Positions 53,571-62,474 of a stretch of 64,000 bases of DNA are shown here, in pieces. A model generated the notes under the pieces. It was not told the origin of the DNA. It did not search any database and worked only from the letters and a program-made list of their open reading frames with translations. The stretch is from Sympetrum striolatum. Its lineage: Eukaryota > Arthropoda > Insecta > Odonata > Libellulidae. The position numbers and the translations under genes were made by a program. The stretch covers positions 23,800,562 through 23,864,561 of the forward strand of contig OX388347.1 of NCBI GenBank assembly GCA_947579665.1, given 5' to 3'. The first letter of the stretch is position 1. Every line of letters begins with the position of its first letter.

Positions 53571-54437
53571 AATCTGATGTGGCCAGCACATGACTTTCTC
53601 CATATATAAGATGTAAATATTTATCTACGACAGTATTTTCGAACTCTATATTCCATCTAAACTTGGAAGATGAGTGATTAATTTATATATTATTATCTTT
53701 GACGTCTCAAACATTATAAATAATGTTTTCCGGGATCGATGAAAAACGATGAAATTGGCCTTTCGCCCATTGAGCCCAGAGCGCCCACAAAGTACATAAT
53801 CAGCAACTTCCGGTTTATCAGTATTTCATGAATAACTCCTAAACAATCAGTGATACTAAAATATGTTTCAAACAAAAGTTATAGTAAATTATATTTTGTA
53901 AAACGTTTGTAAATAATAGTATATACCTAAATATCATATTTATGGAGATACATATTTTGAAAACCAGAAATGAGCTTTGAAGAATGAAGCTCAACTTCCG
54001 GTTAACCGATTTACTCCAAAAACTAATAAACTCTAACGACATCAACCAAAATACTACATATAAAATTTGGAGTTGAGACAACGAATGGTTTTCATGTTAG
54101 AGCGCCCACAAAGTACATAACAGCTACTTCCGGTTTATTGGTATTTCACGAATGACTCCTAATCAACCGGTGATACAAAAATATGTTAAATATAAAAGTT
54201 ATAGTAAATTACATTTTCTAAAACTTTTATAAGTAATACAATGTACGTATATGTCATATTTATGGAGATATTATGAAAACCGGAAATGAGCTTTGATGAA
54301 TGAAGCTCGACTTCCGGTAGACCGATTTACTCCAAAAACTAATCAACTCTGACAGCACACACCGCAGTACTATATATGAGGTTTGGTATTGATACCACCA
54401 ATAGTTTTCACGTTAGAGCGCCCACAAGCACAGACAC

Positions 54438-54477
<40 letters not shown>

Positions 54478-54606
54478 ACAGACATCATTCCGAAAATGGT
54501 TAAAACGTGTTCTAGGGACCCCAAAAGATGTATTTCCGTTGAAATCTCGAAGTCGAATTTTTTCATGAAAACAATACTTTCTCTATACTTGTATATGGAG
54601 AAATTA
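53571..54606. repeat. Tandem-duplicated repeat, unit 2
   Basis: Second copy of the 1.05-kb unit, with internal repeat starts at 53780, 54101 and 54417 and a shorter (CA)n. In each 317-bp subunit a hairpin can form from CCGGAAATGAGCTT and AAGCTC-(A/G)A-CTTCCGG (near 52916, 53231, 53965 and 54277). The right end matches unit 1 up to the near-palindromic terminus and then leaves the repeat at about 54606. Confidence 0.85.
54436..54480. repeat. (CA)n microsatellite in unit 2
   Basis: The same microsatellite in the second tandem unit, interrupted by two CATA steps at its start and shorter than in unit 1. Confidence 0.9.
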
Positions 54607-54696
54607 AAAAAGGTAACAATTTAGAGACGAATGTAACAAATTTAATTAATTTCAAAAATTGATCAGCTAAATTGAAGGGATCATTTGATTGGAAAG

Positions 54697-54760
54697 ATGC
54701 ATCTACATCAATACCCTGCAAACCGCCTTTCGGCGTGTGTCAGGGGGTGTAAACACCAGT
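54697..54760 (+). repeat. Short interspersed-repeat fragment with conserved hairpin
   Basis: ATGCATCTACATCAATACCC is followed by a two-tier hairpin: outer CCCTG/CAGGG, inner CGCC-tttc-GGCG, then TGTAAACACC. I recall very similar 'catctacat ... ccctgcaa.cc.cc.tt.cgg.gtgtg.c.gggggt' segments scattered in arthropod and mollusc genomes as the conserved core of interspersed repeats. That resemblance is from memory and should be searched. Confidence 0.4.
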
Positions 54761-55478
54761 TGATCTAAACTACTTCTTTACTCTGTTATTGTTGCATAAT
54801 ATTCGTGGAAAGAATGAATTTTTAAAACAACTCATCCTAGCATCTATTTTGCTAAGATACTCACCCAATGATGATTGCTTATTATAATATATTGAATATA
54901 TTTAAACAAGATTCAAATTATACAATGAATCAAATGGCTGTGGACAATGAATAAATATATTTTTCATTAGATATTTTTTATGATCTGAAATTCGCAGAAA
55001 AAAGTCTGTTCATGTGTATATACATATCTGTGTACACATGTTGTCATAATCATTTGCCTGCAACCAGAAAACCTTTACTTTAAATTTTGGAAATCATTAA
55101 GTATCATCACGCATAGGAATATAAGCTATTTTTTCACCTTATGATTTCATATTCATCTTTGCTAAAATATTCCATAAGAATGAACGTACAATCAATTTCT
55201 CAGTATTTATCATTATTTTTTATGGAAATTTTAAGCATAATTTATTTAATACAAACTACAGATCTAAGCAAAAAAGAAAATTAAATCTACAGAAAAACAT
55301 TCTTATCATGAAATGGAACTTTCAATTAAAATTGCCAGACCTTTGAAAAATTAAGACTTTTGATTATTTTTTGTAGTGTTTAAAGATTTTCACTCTGCTG
55401 ATTACAGGCATGCTTGAAGTCACATCTCATAAGAACATATACGAGGGAAATCAACCCATTAACAATTCATTAATACCC
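54761..55478. other. AT-rich intron, nothing recognised
   Basis: No exon or repeat that I can support. Confidence 0.5.
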
Positions 55479-55480
55479 TA

Positions 55481-55884
55481 TTTACTTGAAAATAACGTGC
55501 AACCCTTTGGGTAATTTATGGCTCAGAATTCTGGGTGTGTTAGAATCGAGGGCACACTAGATTCGGGCATAATACTACTCGTTCATGTGTCCCGCAGCAC
55601 AGGGCCAGCCATATCCTTGGCATACTGTGCTTCCAAGTAGCTTGTCAGATGTTCCACCAATGCATTATTGATGTTTGTTAATGGCAACCCCAACAAACTT
55701 TTTAAATGACTGATTTTGAATTGGGTTACATGCAAACTTACATACACGTGTATAAGGTGCTGTGAATGGTGTGACTGCATGTCTTAAGATGTGCATTACA
55801 TTCGCAGGTAAATGATTTTTCTATTTCCGATGCTCGAATTTTGGGGTGCACATTACATTCGATGGCACATTATTTTCAAGCAAA
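55481..55884. mobile_element. TA-flanked TIR element, copy A (404 bp)
   Basis: Inverted ends TTTACTTGAAAATAACGTGC at 55481-55500 and its near complement at 55865-55884 (two mismatches in 20), flanked by TA on both sides (55479-55480 and 55885-55886). Homologous copies lie at 62011-62474 and about 63362-63917. Subterminal motifs such as TTAGAATCGAGGGCAC, CTAGATTCGGGCA and GTGCATTACATTCGCAGG recur. No transposase. A TA duplication is compatible with Tc1/mariner-like or other TA-targeting elements. Confidence 0.8.
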
Positions 55885-55964
55885 TATGGTGTATATGATT
55901 AGAAAGGATAATTAATTATTTAAATTAATTTTTTCAGCCCTTGAACCTCTTAATCTGATTATCA

Positions 55965-56110
55965 TTAAAGTATTCAGCTAAAAGGCCAACTGGAACTGCA
56001 GCACTAGATAACAAGATGAATCACGCTCAAGAATTAAGGCTGTATGTAAATTATTCAGCCCAAAGGCTGGTTGGTACTTAACCCCCTCTAACATTAGCTA
56101 CCAAGAGCTG
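55965..56110. repeat. Two diverged copies of a short motif
   Basis: TTCAGCTAAAAGGCCAACTGG (about 55974) and TTCAGCCCAAAGGCTGGTTGG (about 56057) look like diverged direct copies some 83 bp apart, possibly part of an old interspersed repeat. No ends can be defined. Confidence 0.3.
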
Positions 56111-56190
56111 GTATGGTGAATGTTTATTAGGCAGGATGAGAAGTGAGTTTCAAGTTCAAGTTTCCTCACCAAATCAGAATAGAATAAGCC

Positions 56191-56505
56191 AGGGGTGGCA
56201 AACATATGGCAAGTGTGCCCAAAGTGGTATGCAAGAGAATTTTTTCAGAATGCAAAACTCCTACAACCTTATATTTTTTGCATTATTCACTCGAGAAATG
56301 AAGCTCCACAGTAAATAAATGTGGATTCTGTTTATTAGTAGTGATAACTAACAACCATTTAAGTCTTATAAAATATATTAATCGCATAGTTAACATTATA
56401 AAATGAATAAAATCACCATCTCAAAGTATGGTTCGGCACCACGTTGCCACGCAAGCCCTTTATATTCATCAAATATGGCACTCTTGCTCCTAAAGGTTTG
56501 CAAAA
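56191..56505. mobile_element. Possible non-autonomous hAT-like remnant
   Basis: The left end begins CAGGGGTGGCAAACATATGG, a wording common at hAT termini, and GGCAAGTGTGCC follows. At about 56470-56505 an imperfect inverted counterpart reads GGCACTCTTGCTCCTAAAGG then TTTGCAA. Target duplications of 8 bp, expected for hAT, were not found, so this is tentative. Confidence 0.3.
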
Positions 56506-56734
56506 CATGGTATAGGCAGAATATGTCAACTTAAGGCTGCTCTTTACCACACACAAAAAGCCCTTTTCAGACTGTTGCTATTGCCCTCGTAGTGAGGACA
56601 TTTTAACACTTACAGAGTTATATTTTCACCAACCAATGCTTAAAAGATGAAGCTACCATGCAACGTGTTCCTTTTACAGATATTGTATACCGAATTTGTT
56701 AAAAACATTAGCAATTATTGCTTATTTTCTCTTA

Positions 56735-56789
56735 GGCCCGTATTACACTAGGCCGCCAGGCGGCGCCGCCAGCTGAGCCACCGGTGACT
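56735..56789 (+). repeat. Harbinger left terminal inverted repeat
   Basis: 55 bp, identical to the complement of 59414-59468. GC-rich with internal palindromes (GGCGCC, CCGGTG). Directly preceded by TTA. A partial second copy of its outer part follows at about 56791-56815. Confidence 0.95.
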
Positions 56790-56919
56790 CGGGCCTTATT
56801 ACACTAGGCCGCCAGGCCGACACCGGTGTCTCACCTGGCGGCGCAGCCAATCTCTTGTTCGGCCCTGCAGCAGTTCGATGGTAATACCCAGCTGAACGGT
56901 TCCCTTGCGAATTTCCGAT

Positions 56920-57123
56920 ATGGAAGAGTATCAAAAGTTGTTGGACAAAACAATTAATACGGAGGACTTCATTTGTGCTGTAGAGCAACGACCCGCAATT
57001 TGGGTACGAGAACGAGAGAATTTAGGAAAGAGAACAAGCAACGACTATGAGCTCATTGAGGTTCTGAAGAAGAGGATTGCATCAGAAGAGCAACCTCATA
57101 ATTCCAATGAGACAGTAATATGA
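56920..57123 (+). pseudogene. MADF/Myb-like DNA-binding protein fragment of the Harbinger
   Basis: An ATG at 56920 opens a 67-codon frame ending with TGA at 57121-57123. It contains E-D-F-I-C-A-V-E-Q-R-P-A-I-W followed by basic residues, the signature of the first helix and loop of MADF domains (I-x-x-V-x-x-R-P-x-L/I-W). After about residue 40 the family pattern is lost, so this looks like a truncated copy of the second protein of PIF/Harbinger elements, which in family members helps the transposase reach the nucleus and the element ends. It converges with the transposase fragment. Confidence 0.7.
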
Positions 57124-57279
57124 TTCATAAAAGAATAAAAGTAAATGTTTATTAAGAAATAGCGAACAAAAATATTCATTTTTTTATTTTAACTGTTTTT
57201 AAAACTAGTGAATATTTCAAAATGCAATAAATTCAATAACTTAAAATAGAATTTATTTTTAATACTAACCTCAAAGTGA

Positions 57280-57480
57280 CTACGAGTTTTTTTCTGGTGT
57301 GATAACCTTTCTCGGTTTTGTGTCTTTCCAGTTAATATCAACCTTTATTAACGATAACAATTCAAAGAAAGACGATTTAGACATTATTAAGTAATTAGAA
57401 AACTTGTCGTCGTCTGAAAACAGTTCATCAAAAAAGTATATACATAGTATAACCCTTTTAGATTCCCGTAAGGATAACAT
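57280..57480 (-). pseudogene. PIF/Harbinger transposase, N-terminal fragment
   Basis: Minus-strand frame from ATG at 57480 to TAG at 57280, 66 residues. It shows the usual Harbinger transposase opening: an F-x-N-Y-L-x-M-S-x-x-x-F-x-E-L-L block, then a T-x-x-R-K-x-I-T-P-E block. The frame stops in a run of seven T (57287-57293). The bases just beyond encode, in another frame, the V-V-T-L-R stretch that continues this motif in the family, so a one-base length change has broken the gene. A GAG/GTTAGT donor-like site follows at about 57270. The DDE catalytic region is missing. The nested transposon begins 10 bp upstream of the ATG. Confidence 0.85.
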
Positions 57481-57490
57481 AGGGTGTACA

Positions 57491-59079
57491 TTAGGGTGTC
57501 CCAAAAATATCGAAGTCATTTTTTTCAAACGCTAACTTCTGTGTTTTTTCTATTTGGCCTTATTAACTTACCTAATAAAAATTTTTGCGATTGGATTATG
57601 GTAGTCCGTGCCGACTTGATGCAAAAACAATTTTGAAAAATGAAAATTTGTACCGCAACACCAGGGAAATTAACTAGCGGACTTGCACATATCTTTCAGG
57701 GAACGTTCTTTGATTAAAAATAGCGGACACGTGTCCAACCGTTTAGCTCAATGGCCTTTTGTTTATAAAAAAATAGCAACTGAATATCGGAGTTAGGCAA
57801 CCACAACATACAAGTGCACTCTTATATAGATTTCGAGTTAATAGGAAATTATTTTGTTCCATTTCTTTTACCGATAACTTATATTTTTGCGATTATAATT
57901 CATCCTGTTATCTTCCAAGCATTCTTTAATTTTATTTAGCATTTATTCTAATATGCATAACTCCGTAAAGTGGGCTATAATCTAAAAAAGCTGGCCAAAA
58001 ATAAAAAAGTGAATTTTATTTGTGCGAACTTTGGTACTTCACATTGTTACTGCTGAATAAATTCCGTATACAGCCATTACTGCTATTATCGAGTTACTTA
58101 CTTTGATTCCTGCACATTTAAATTATACAGGGAGTTAAATTTGACCTAATTTAGCGAAAAATACCGGTCATAGATTTTTTGCAAAATTCTTCATGTTCAA
58201 ACCGATGCTGAATCCATTAGAGGAAATTCATCGTATAACCTAATGTTTTAAGCCTGCACTTCCTCCTTTATAACACTTGCGCAATTTACGAGTAAGCAGC
58301 CTTTTATGTGTGGGTGCCAACTAACAAATCCTAAGCATCGAGCCAAAGTATCACTGGTTCGATCTCCCATAAGAATCTGCTCACAGATATTACCATAGCT
58401 TTCTTTTAAATTTTCAACGTTCAACTGTGTTCTTCCCAAACACAGGAACATATATGTGTATGAGTGCCTTTACTAGACAGGATGGAAAGGGCAAAGATTG
58501 TCTTCACCAAAGGAAATTTTATTGCACTATTCCTGAGATCTGCTCCGAAAGCTATGAATCGTGGTAATACTGGAACTTCAAAATTAGAGAGCAATTTATT
58601 GCCAGTTTTCCTTAATTTTTAATCAAGATGCAGTCAATTAAATTGCATAAAATATTACAAAATTTGATCATCATATATCATTTGAATATGCAGGAAGCAA
58701 AGAAATTTACTTAATAATACATTAATGGCTGTATACGGAATTTATTCAGCAGTAACTATGCGAAGTGCCAAAGTTCACACAAATAAAATCCACTTTTATA
58801 TTTTTGGCCATCTTGTTTCGATAAATTCGAATAAAATCTAACTAAAATTAAAGAATGCTTGGAAGGTAACAAAATGAAATGCAATCGCAAAAATATAGGT
58901 TATCGGTGAAAGAGATAAAAGAACATAATTTCCTATTATCAAGTTGGCACGGGTTACCATATCCCAATAGCAATAATATTTATTAGGTAAGTCAATAAGG
59001 CCAAATAGAAAAAAATAGAGGGTATGCGTATTTGATTTTGCGAAAACAATTTTTTCCCTTATATCTTGGGACACCCTAG
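57491..59079. mobile_element. Long-inverted-repeat element nested in the Harbinger
   Basis: Ends TTAGGGTGTCCC (57491) and GGGACACCCTAG (to 59079), flanked by TGTACA on both sides (57485-57490 and 59080-59085). If the flanking TA is taken as the target duplication, the ends become CA(T/C)TAGGGTGTCCC as in Tc1/mariner-like elements. The arms are long: roughly 57491-58130 on the left and 58680-59079 on the right in inverse orientation, diverged by substitutions. The right arm lacks an internal segment of about 220 bp (the part matching about 57620-57845). Copy 1-649 keeps it. The unique centre (about 58140-58670) holds an unassigned coding-like segment. Confidence 0.85.
58248..58445 (-). pseudogene. 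Coding-like segment in the centre of the nested element
   Basis: Minus-strand frame of about 66 residues ending in TAA at 58248-58250, with unbiased, protein-like composition: L-N-V-E-N-L-K-E-S-Y-G-N-I-C-E-Q-I-L, then T-L-A-R-C-L-G-F-V-S-W-H-P-H, ending V-I-K-E-E-V-Q-A. I recognise no family. It may be a relic of the element's own protein or a captured host-gene fragment. There is no start context I would trust (ATG at 58451 lies close to pyrimidine-rich sequence). Confidence 0.35.
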
Positions 59080-59088
59080 TGTACAGGC

Positions 59089-59413
59089 ATCTTTCTCTCC
59101 CTTCTCCTTTTCATTAAAAGTAAAAAGGAGGAGCACATGCGTATACTTGTTGTCCGACATGTTCTCTCCACACTAATGTACAGTAGAATGATCACGTGGT
59201 GCCCAAACCGAGTGGTGGCGGGACTGGCTGCGCCGCCAGGCTACCCAGTGTAATAGGCTCAGTATGATACAATGCCCCGCCATGACTCTGCGCCGCCGTG
59301 GCTGCCGTCCTGGTAGCGGGGAACTGCCACCAGTCGGCAGCCAGTTTGTGGCGACGCCACCGGCTGCCCTAGTGTAATAGGCTCCATAACAATCAATGCC
59401 CAGTGACACGCAA
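59089..59413. repeat. Harbinger right subterminal region
   Basis: GC-rich from about 59205 on, with two diverged copies of the terminal word: CAGTGTAATAGGCTCAGT (about 59247) and CTAGTGTAATAGGCTCCAT (about 59370), plus TGGCGGCGCAG-like pieces. Clustered subterminal copies of the terminal motif are usual transposase-binding candidates, though here that is inference. Confidence 0.6.
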
Positions 59414-59468
59414 AGTCACCGGTGGCTCAGCTGGCGGCGCCGCCTGGCGGCCTAGTGTAATACGGGCC
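59414..59468 (-). repeat. Harbinger right terminal inverted repeat
   Basis: Inverted copy of 56735-56789, identical over all 55 bp, followed by TTA at 59469-59471. Confidence 0.95.
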
Positions 59469-59471
59469 TTA

Positions 59472-60391
59472 AGTGCCATGTTCCTATAAGATAAGATAGT
59501 GAAAAAAGCTCTCGTTGCATGGTAGCTGTATCCTTTATCTTTCGATTGAGACACTACTCGGGCACATAATATTTGTGCAAGAGGAATAATTAGGGAAATT
59601 ACAGAGTATGATAATTTAGCAAGAAATTGGCCCTGAATACGCCCAGCAGAGCAAGTTCCCATTCCACCGCCTCACTCCTTCCCCACCCAAGACAAAACAT
59701 GAGGCCAAAACTCCAGGAGGTAGTTATCCCTTGGGTCGACTTATTCTCTAACGGTCTGGTCAGTGGTTATTGTTTGGAAATTATGGTTAATATTAAGTAT
59801 AATGTTTTTAATAAGTAGCTTTAATTGAATAAGCAGTCCACAGTAAAATTCCTAGTGGTTTACTGATTGATTTGATGCCAAACTCTTAGTAGATATTTTG
59901 ATATTGTCAATTGTTTAACTTTTTCAAACTTGTGTGGAAACAAATGTGGAACTCGAATTGCAGTCACCTCCTCCCAGTGATTTCTAGACATAATATGCCA
60001 AAAATGATGTAATTTGCGAAAAGCAGAGCGAAATGATGTTATCTGATTAACAAAAGATAATGGCTGCATAATCTATGGAATGGATTAATTTGAATGAATG
60101 TGCTTAGGATAAATAATTATATTAGTTTTTTAAACTTTTTATTAGCATTAACTTTTTTGATTATCAAAGTCGTCTATTACTGTTGATGTGTTTGTGTATT
60201 CTCCCTAAACTGCAGATCCAACCCTTCCCAGGGAAACTGCATTCATCATAAATTATTCACTTCTTTGGCTATTGAACACGATGGTTCATTGGCCTCGATG
60301 AGGCCATGGCCGCAGACGATGCCGCTCAGTCGGACGAAACTGCACTTGCCCTTGCGCACAAAGTCCCCAAAACGGCTTGTTAAAATGTTCT
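59472..60391. other. Intron between Harbinger and SINE, unassigned frames
   Basis: Right of the Harbinger a minus-strand frame (59662-59472) reads into the element end without a known motif. Another at 60069-59860 (F-R-S-A-F-R-K-L-H-H-F, H-W-E-E-V) is also unrecognised. At 60288-60340 there is a GC-rich stretch with the near-palindrome GGCCTCGATGAGGCC, directly upstream of the tRNA-like sequence. It may be part of an older composite repeat. Confidence 0.35.
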
Positions 60392-60560
60392 GGTCGGGTA
60401 GCCTAGATGGTTAAGGCAGCCTCCCGGTTAGAGGAAGATCCCGGATTCGATTCCCGGCCCTGTCAGACTTTTTTCAAGTCCGTTTTTCCTTGGAAATTTT
60501 CCTGGGTGCACGCCCTTATGTGCAAAGTCACCTTAACCCTTTCCTTATTTGCTATTAAGT
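60392..60560 (+). mobile_element. tRNA-derived SINE (or tRNA pseudogene) with intact cloverleaf
   Basis: 60392-60465 folds as a 74-nt tRNA. The acceptor GGTCGGG pairs with CCCTGTC (6 of 7 with wobbles), the D stem GCCT pairs with AGGC (4 of 4), the anticodon stem GCCTC pairs with GAGGA (4 of 5), and the T stem CCGGA pairs with CCCGG (4 of 5) around TTCGATT. The A box is TAGCCTAGATGG at 60399 and the B box GATTCGATTCC at 60444. The anticodon would be GGT (Thr), but position 33 is C instead of the near-universal U, which argues against a working tRNA. No CCA is encoded. A T6 run follows at 60469. The T-rich tail to about 60560 fits a SINE body. Confidence 0.65.
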
Positions 60561-60797
60561 TTGTTTTTTTTTTTCAAGGCATTATATACGTGTTTTTCCA
60601 CAATTAAAAGTTACAGCCAAGTTCCGTTCTTACTCCCTAAGATAACTTTCCTTCTTTCTTTGCAAGTCAGGACAAGTTAGCTCTTGCCTTCCTTCATTTT
60701 ACCAATTTCAATGAACATACTAAAACAATTCAATTGAACACTCAACACAGAATGAATGAATGAGAAACTGAGAGTATCCGAATGAATCACTAGGTTT

Positions 60798-60976
60798 CTA
60801 GTTAGTGTACGCCCGTTCAAGTGCAGAGAATCTGAAGCTCTTGAGCATTGCATCATCCAACTCAAGAGTGGCCCATGATAGACCAAAATGCTGATGAAGA
60901 TTTTTATAATTGCTAACATCAAGGATAATGCGGTATAGTCTTAGTAGATTAATTTGTGAAAAGAAAACGTAAATCT
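60798..60976 (-). CDS. Possible terminal coding exon, family unknown
   Basis: On the minus strand a good acceptor (ctttttgctctcag) precedes 60976 and an open frame then runs 58 codons to TAG at 60798-60800. The peptide has protein-like composition: I-Y-V-F-F-S-Q-I-N-L-L-R-L-Y-R-I-I-L, then H-F-G-L-S-W-A-T-L-E-L-D-D-A, then S-F-R-F-S-A-L-E-R-A-Y-T-N and stop. I do not recognise it and it does not match USP48. It lies inside the upstream USP48 intron on the same strand, so a nested gene, an alternative 3' end or a transposon relic are all possible. Confidence 0.3.
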
Positions 60977-62010
60977 CTGAGAGCAAAAAGGATCTCAGGT
61001 TTGGGTGCTATTAGAATTCGCAACTCGAAAAATCGTATTTTTTAATGCACGCTAATACTTTACTTCAATATGAGAATCGATGTATTGTAAAATTATGCGA
61101 TTTGTGCAAAAACAGTGGGTGATACGATGTTTTCAGTATTGTTTCCGAATTCAGAAGATCGAAATACCTATAGATTCTATTTATAGATTTATAGTATAGA
61201 ACACCTAATTCTGCAAAAAAGTTTTTTCACTGTTGCATGTTGTAATTACTGTAGGAAGCACCTGATCGCAGCCAAAACGCAAAGACAAGTGAAGAAGAAT
61301 GCATGAGAGGATACATACAAAACTTACGTTTTCCAGAATTGAGAAGTCCCTTGGTTTCCTCAATCCAGAACAATAGAGAGGAATGAGACACCAAGGGTCA
61401 CTTTCAGGGGCAGGACAGTAAAAATGAGAAAGGACTAGTACAAGGAGGAACTACGAGGGGCCCTCCCCTGTAATCTAACCTCATCCCTATTCCATCGGAG
61501 GGGTACGAAACCAGTGGCGGAGCAAACGTGAACTAAGTGAGCCCAAACGGCGGTGGCAAAATTTTCTCGAGGTAAAGAGTACCCTAAAGTGAAGCATAAT
61601 GATTTTAATAGTAACACTTTCTAGGCATTTCGTAAGTATATACATTAATTAGTGTCACTATTCAACATCGATCATACCTCATCACAGCTATGAAAAAGAC
61701 TATGATAAAAGTATGTACATGAAAGATGCATTTTTCTCTATCCCGTACCAAAACTCAAATGAGAAATATTCCATTCATCAGGATATGGTAGTAGAAAAAA
61801 ATCTGAATATATCTGAAGCAATATTTTCTTTGTCTTAGGTTCATAATGCATTTACTGGAAAATCACAACATTTATTAAAATAAATGAGTAATTTTTTTTA
61901 TCTTTATCACATGAGGAATTAAATATTAGAATAACATTTCCTTCCCTTTAATTTGCGATTCATATTAATCATAAGGTTAGAGAAAAGTAACATAAGACCT
62001 CATCACTATA
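60977..62010. other. Intron, nothing assigned
   Basis: AT-rich, with a GC-richer patch at 61380-61570 containing CCAGTGGCGGAGCAAACG, wording often seen near ends of old DNA transposons. No inverted partner was found, so no element is called. Confidence 0.4.
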
Positions 62011-62474
62011 TTTACTTGAAAATAACATACCAATGAATTTAATGTGCAACCAAAAATTATAACATAGGAAACAGAAAAATCTAATGCACCCCTCAAGACA
62101 CGCAATCATGCCACTAGCAACACCATATACATGTATACAAACTAACAGGAGCCACCCATATTGAAAGCCTTACATAAGAGCACATATTAACCTATTTTAA
62201 ATAGGTCAATTAAAATCTTTGATAGGCCAGCTGATTCCCTTTCAATTAAAAACTATCAGTCAACAATTTGGTCAGTAGTCTTTGGAGGCTCTTACATTCA
62301 GACCATAGATAGCGCATGGGGGAAACAATGAGAGGAGGGTCCAGCTGACTATGCATTACTGGACTTGTATGAGTAAAAATGTGCTAAAATCTAGTGCAAA
62401 ATTGATTTTAATGCGAACTTAAAATTATTGAGCTAAAAATGGACCCAAAAGGGTTTACATTATTTTTAAGTAAA
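62011..62474. mobile_element. TA-flanked TIR element, copy B (464 bp), inverted to copy A
   Basis: The left end TTTACTTGAAAATAACATAC (62011) follows TA at 62009-62010. The right end, whose complement reads TTTACTTAAAAATAATGTAA (62474 inward), is followed by TA. The sequence inside the right end (complement AACCCTTTTGGGT) matches the inside of copy A's left end, and the sequence inside its left end matches copy A's right end, so it is in the opposite orientation. It carries about 60 bp more than copy A. No coding capacity. Confidence 0.75.

Larger units (their letters stand above)
56735..59468. mobile_element. PIF/Harbinger transposon carrying a nested insertion
   Basis: Perfect 55-bp terminal inverted repeats (56735-56789 and 59414-59468), beginning GGCCCGTATTACACTAGGCC, are flanked by TTA on both sides (56732-56734 and 59469-59471), the three-base target duplication typical of PIF/Harbinger. 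Between them are the two gene types of that superfamily, converging: a MADF/Myb-like fragment (plus, 56920) and a transposase N-terminus (minus, 57480). Without the nested element at 57491-59079 it would be about 1.1 kb, so most of the transposase gene is gone. The terminal motif CTAGTGTAATA is repeated subterminally, once on the left (about 56797) and twice on the right (about 59250 and 59375). The element is probably mobilised in trans. Confidence 0.92.

Noticed and set aside
53320..53593. Cys/Val-rich and Thr/His-rich peptides across the CA repeat
   Set aside because: Pure translation of the microsatellite in the tandem unit.
55583..55780. Similar minus-strand peptides at 55583-55780 and 63355-63576
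   Set aside because: Their similarity comes from the non-coding TIR element family. The frames are not maintained along the copies.
60279..60360. Possible upstream USP48 exon with a Cys-Gly-His-Gly motif on the minus strand
   Set aside because: There is no donor after the HG codon, and the surrounding residues do not match the expected USP48 block.
61380..61570. GC-richer patch with transposon-like words
   Set aside because: No inverted partner or target duplication could be found.
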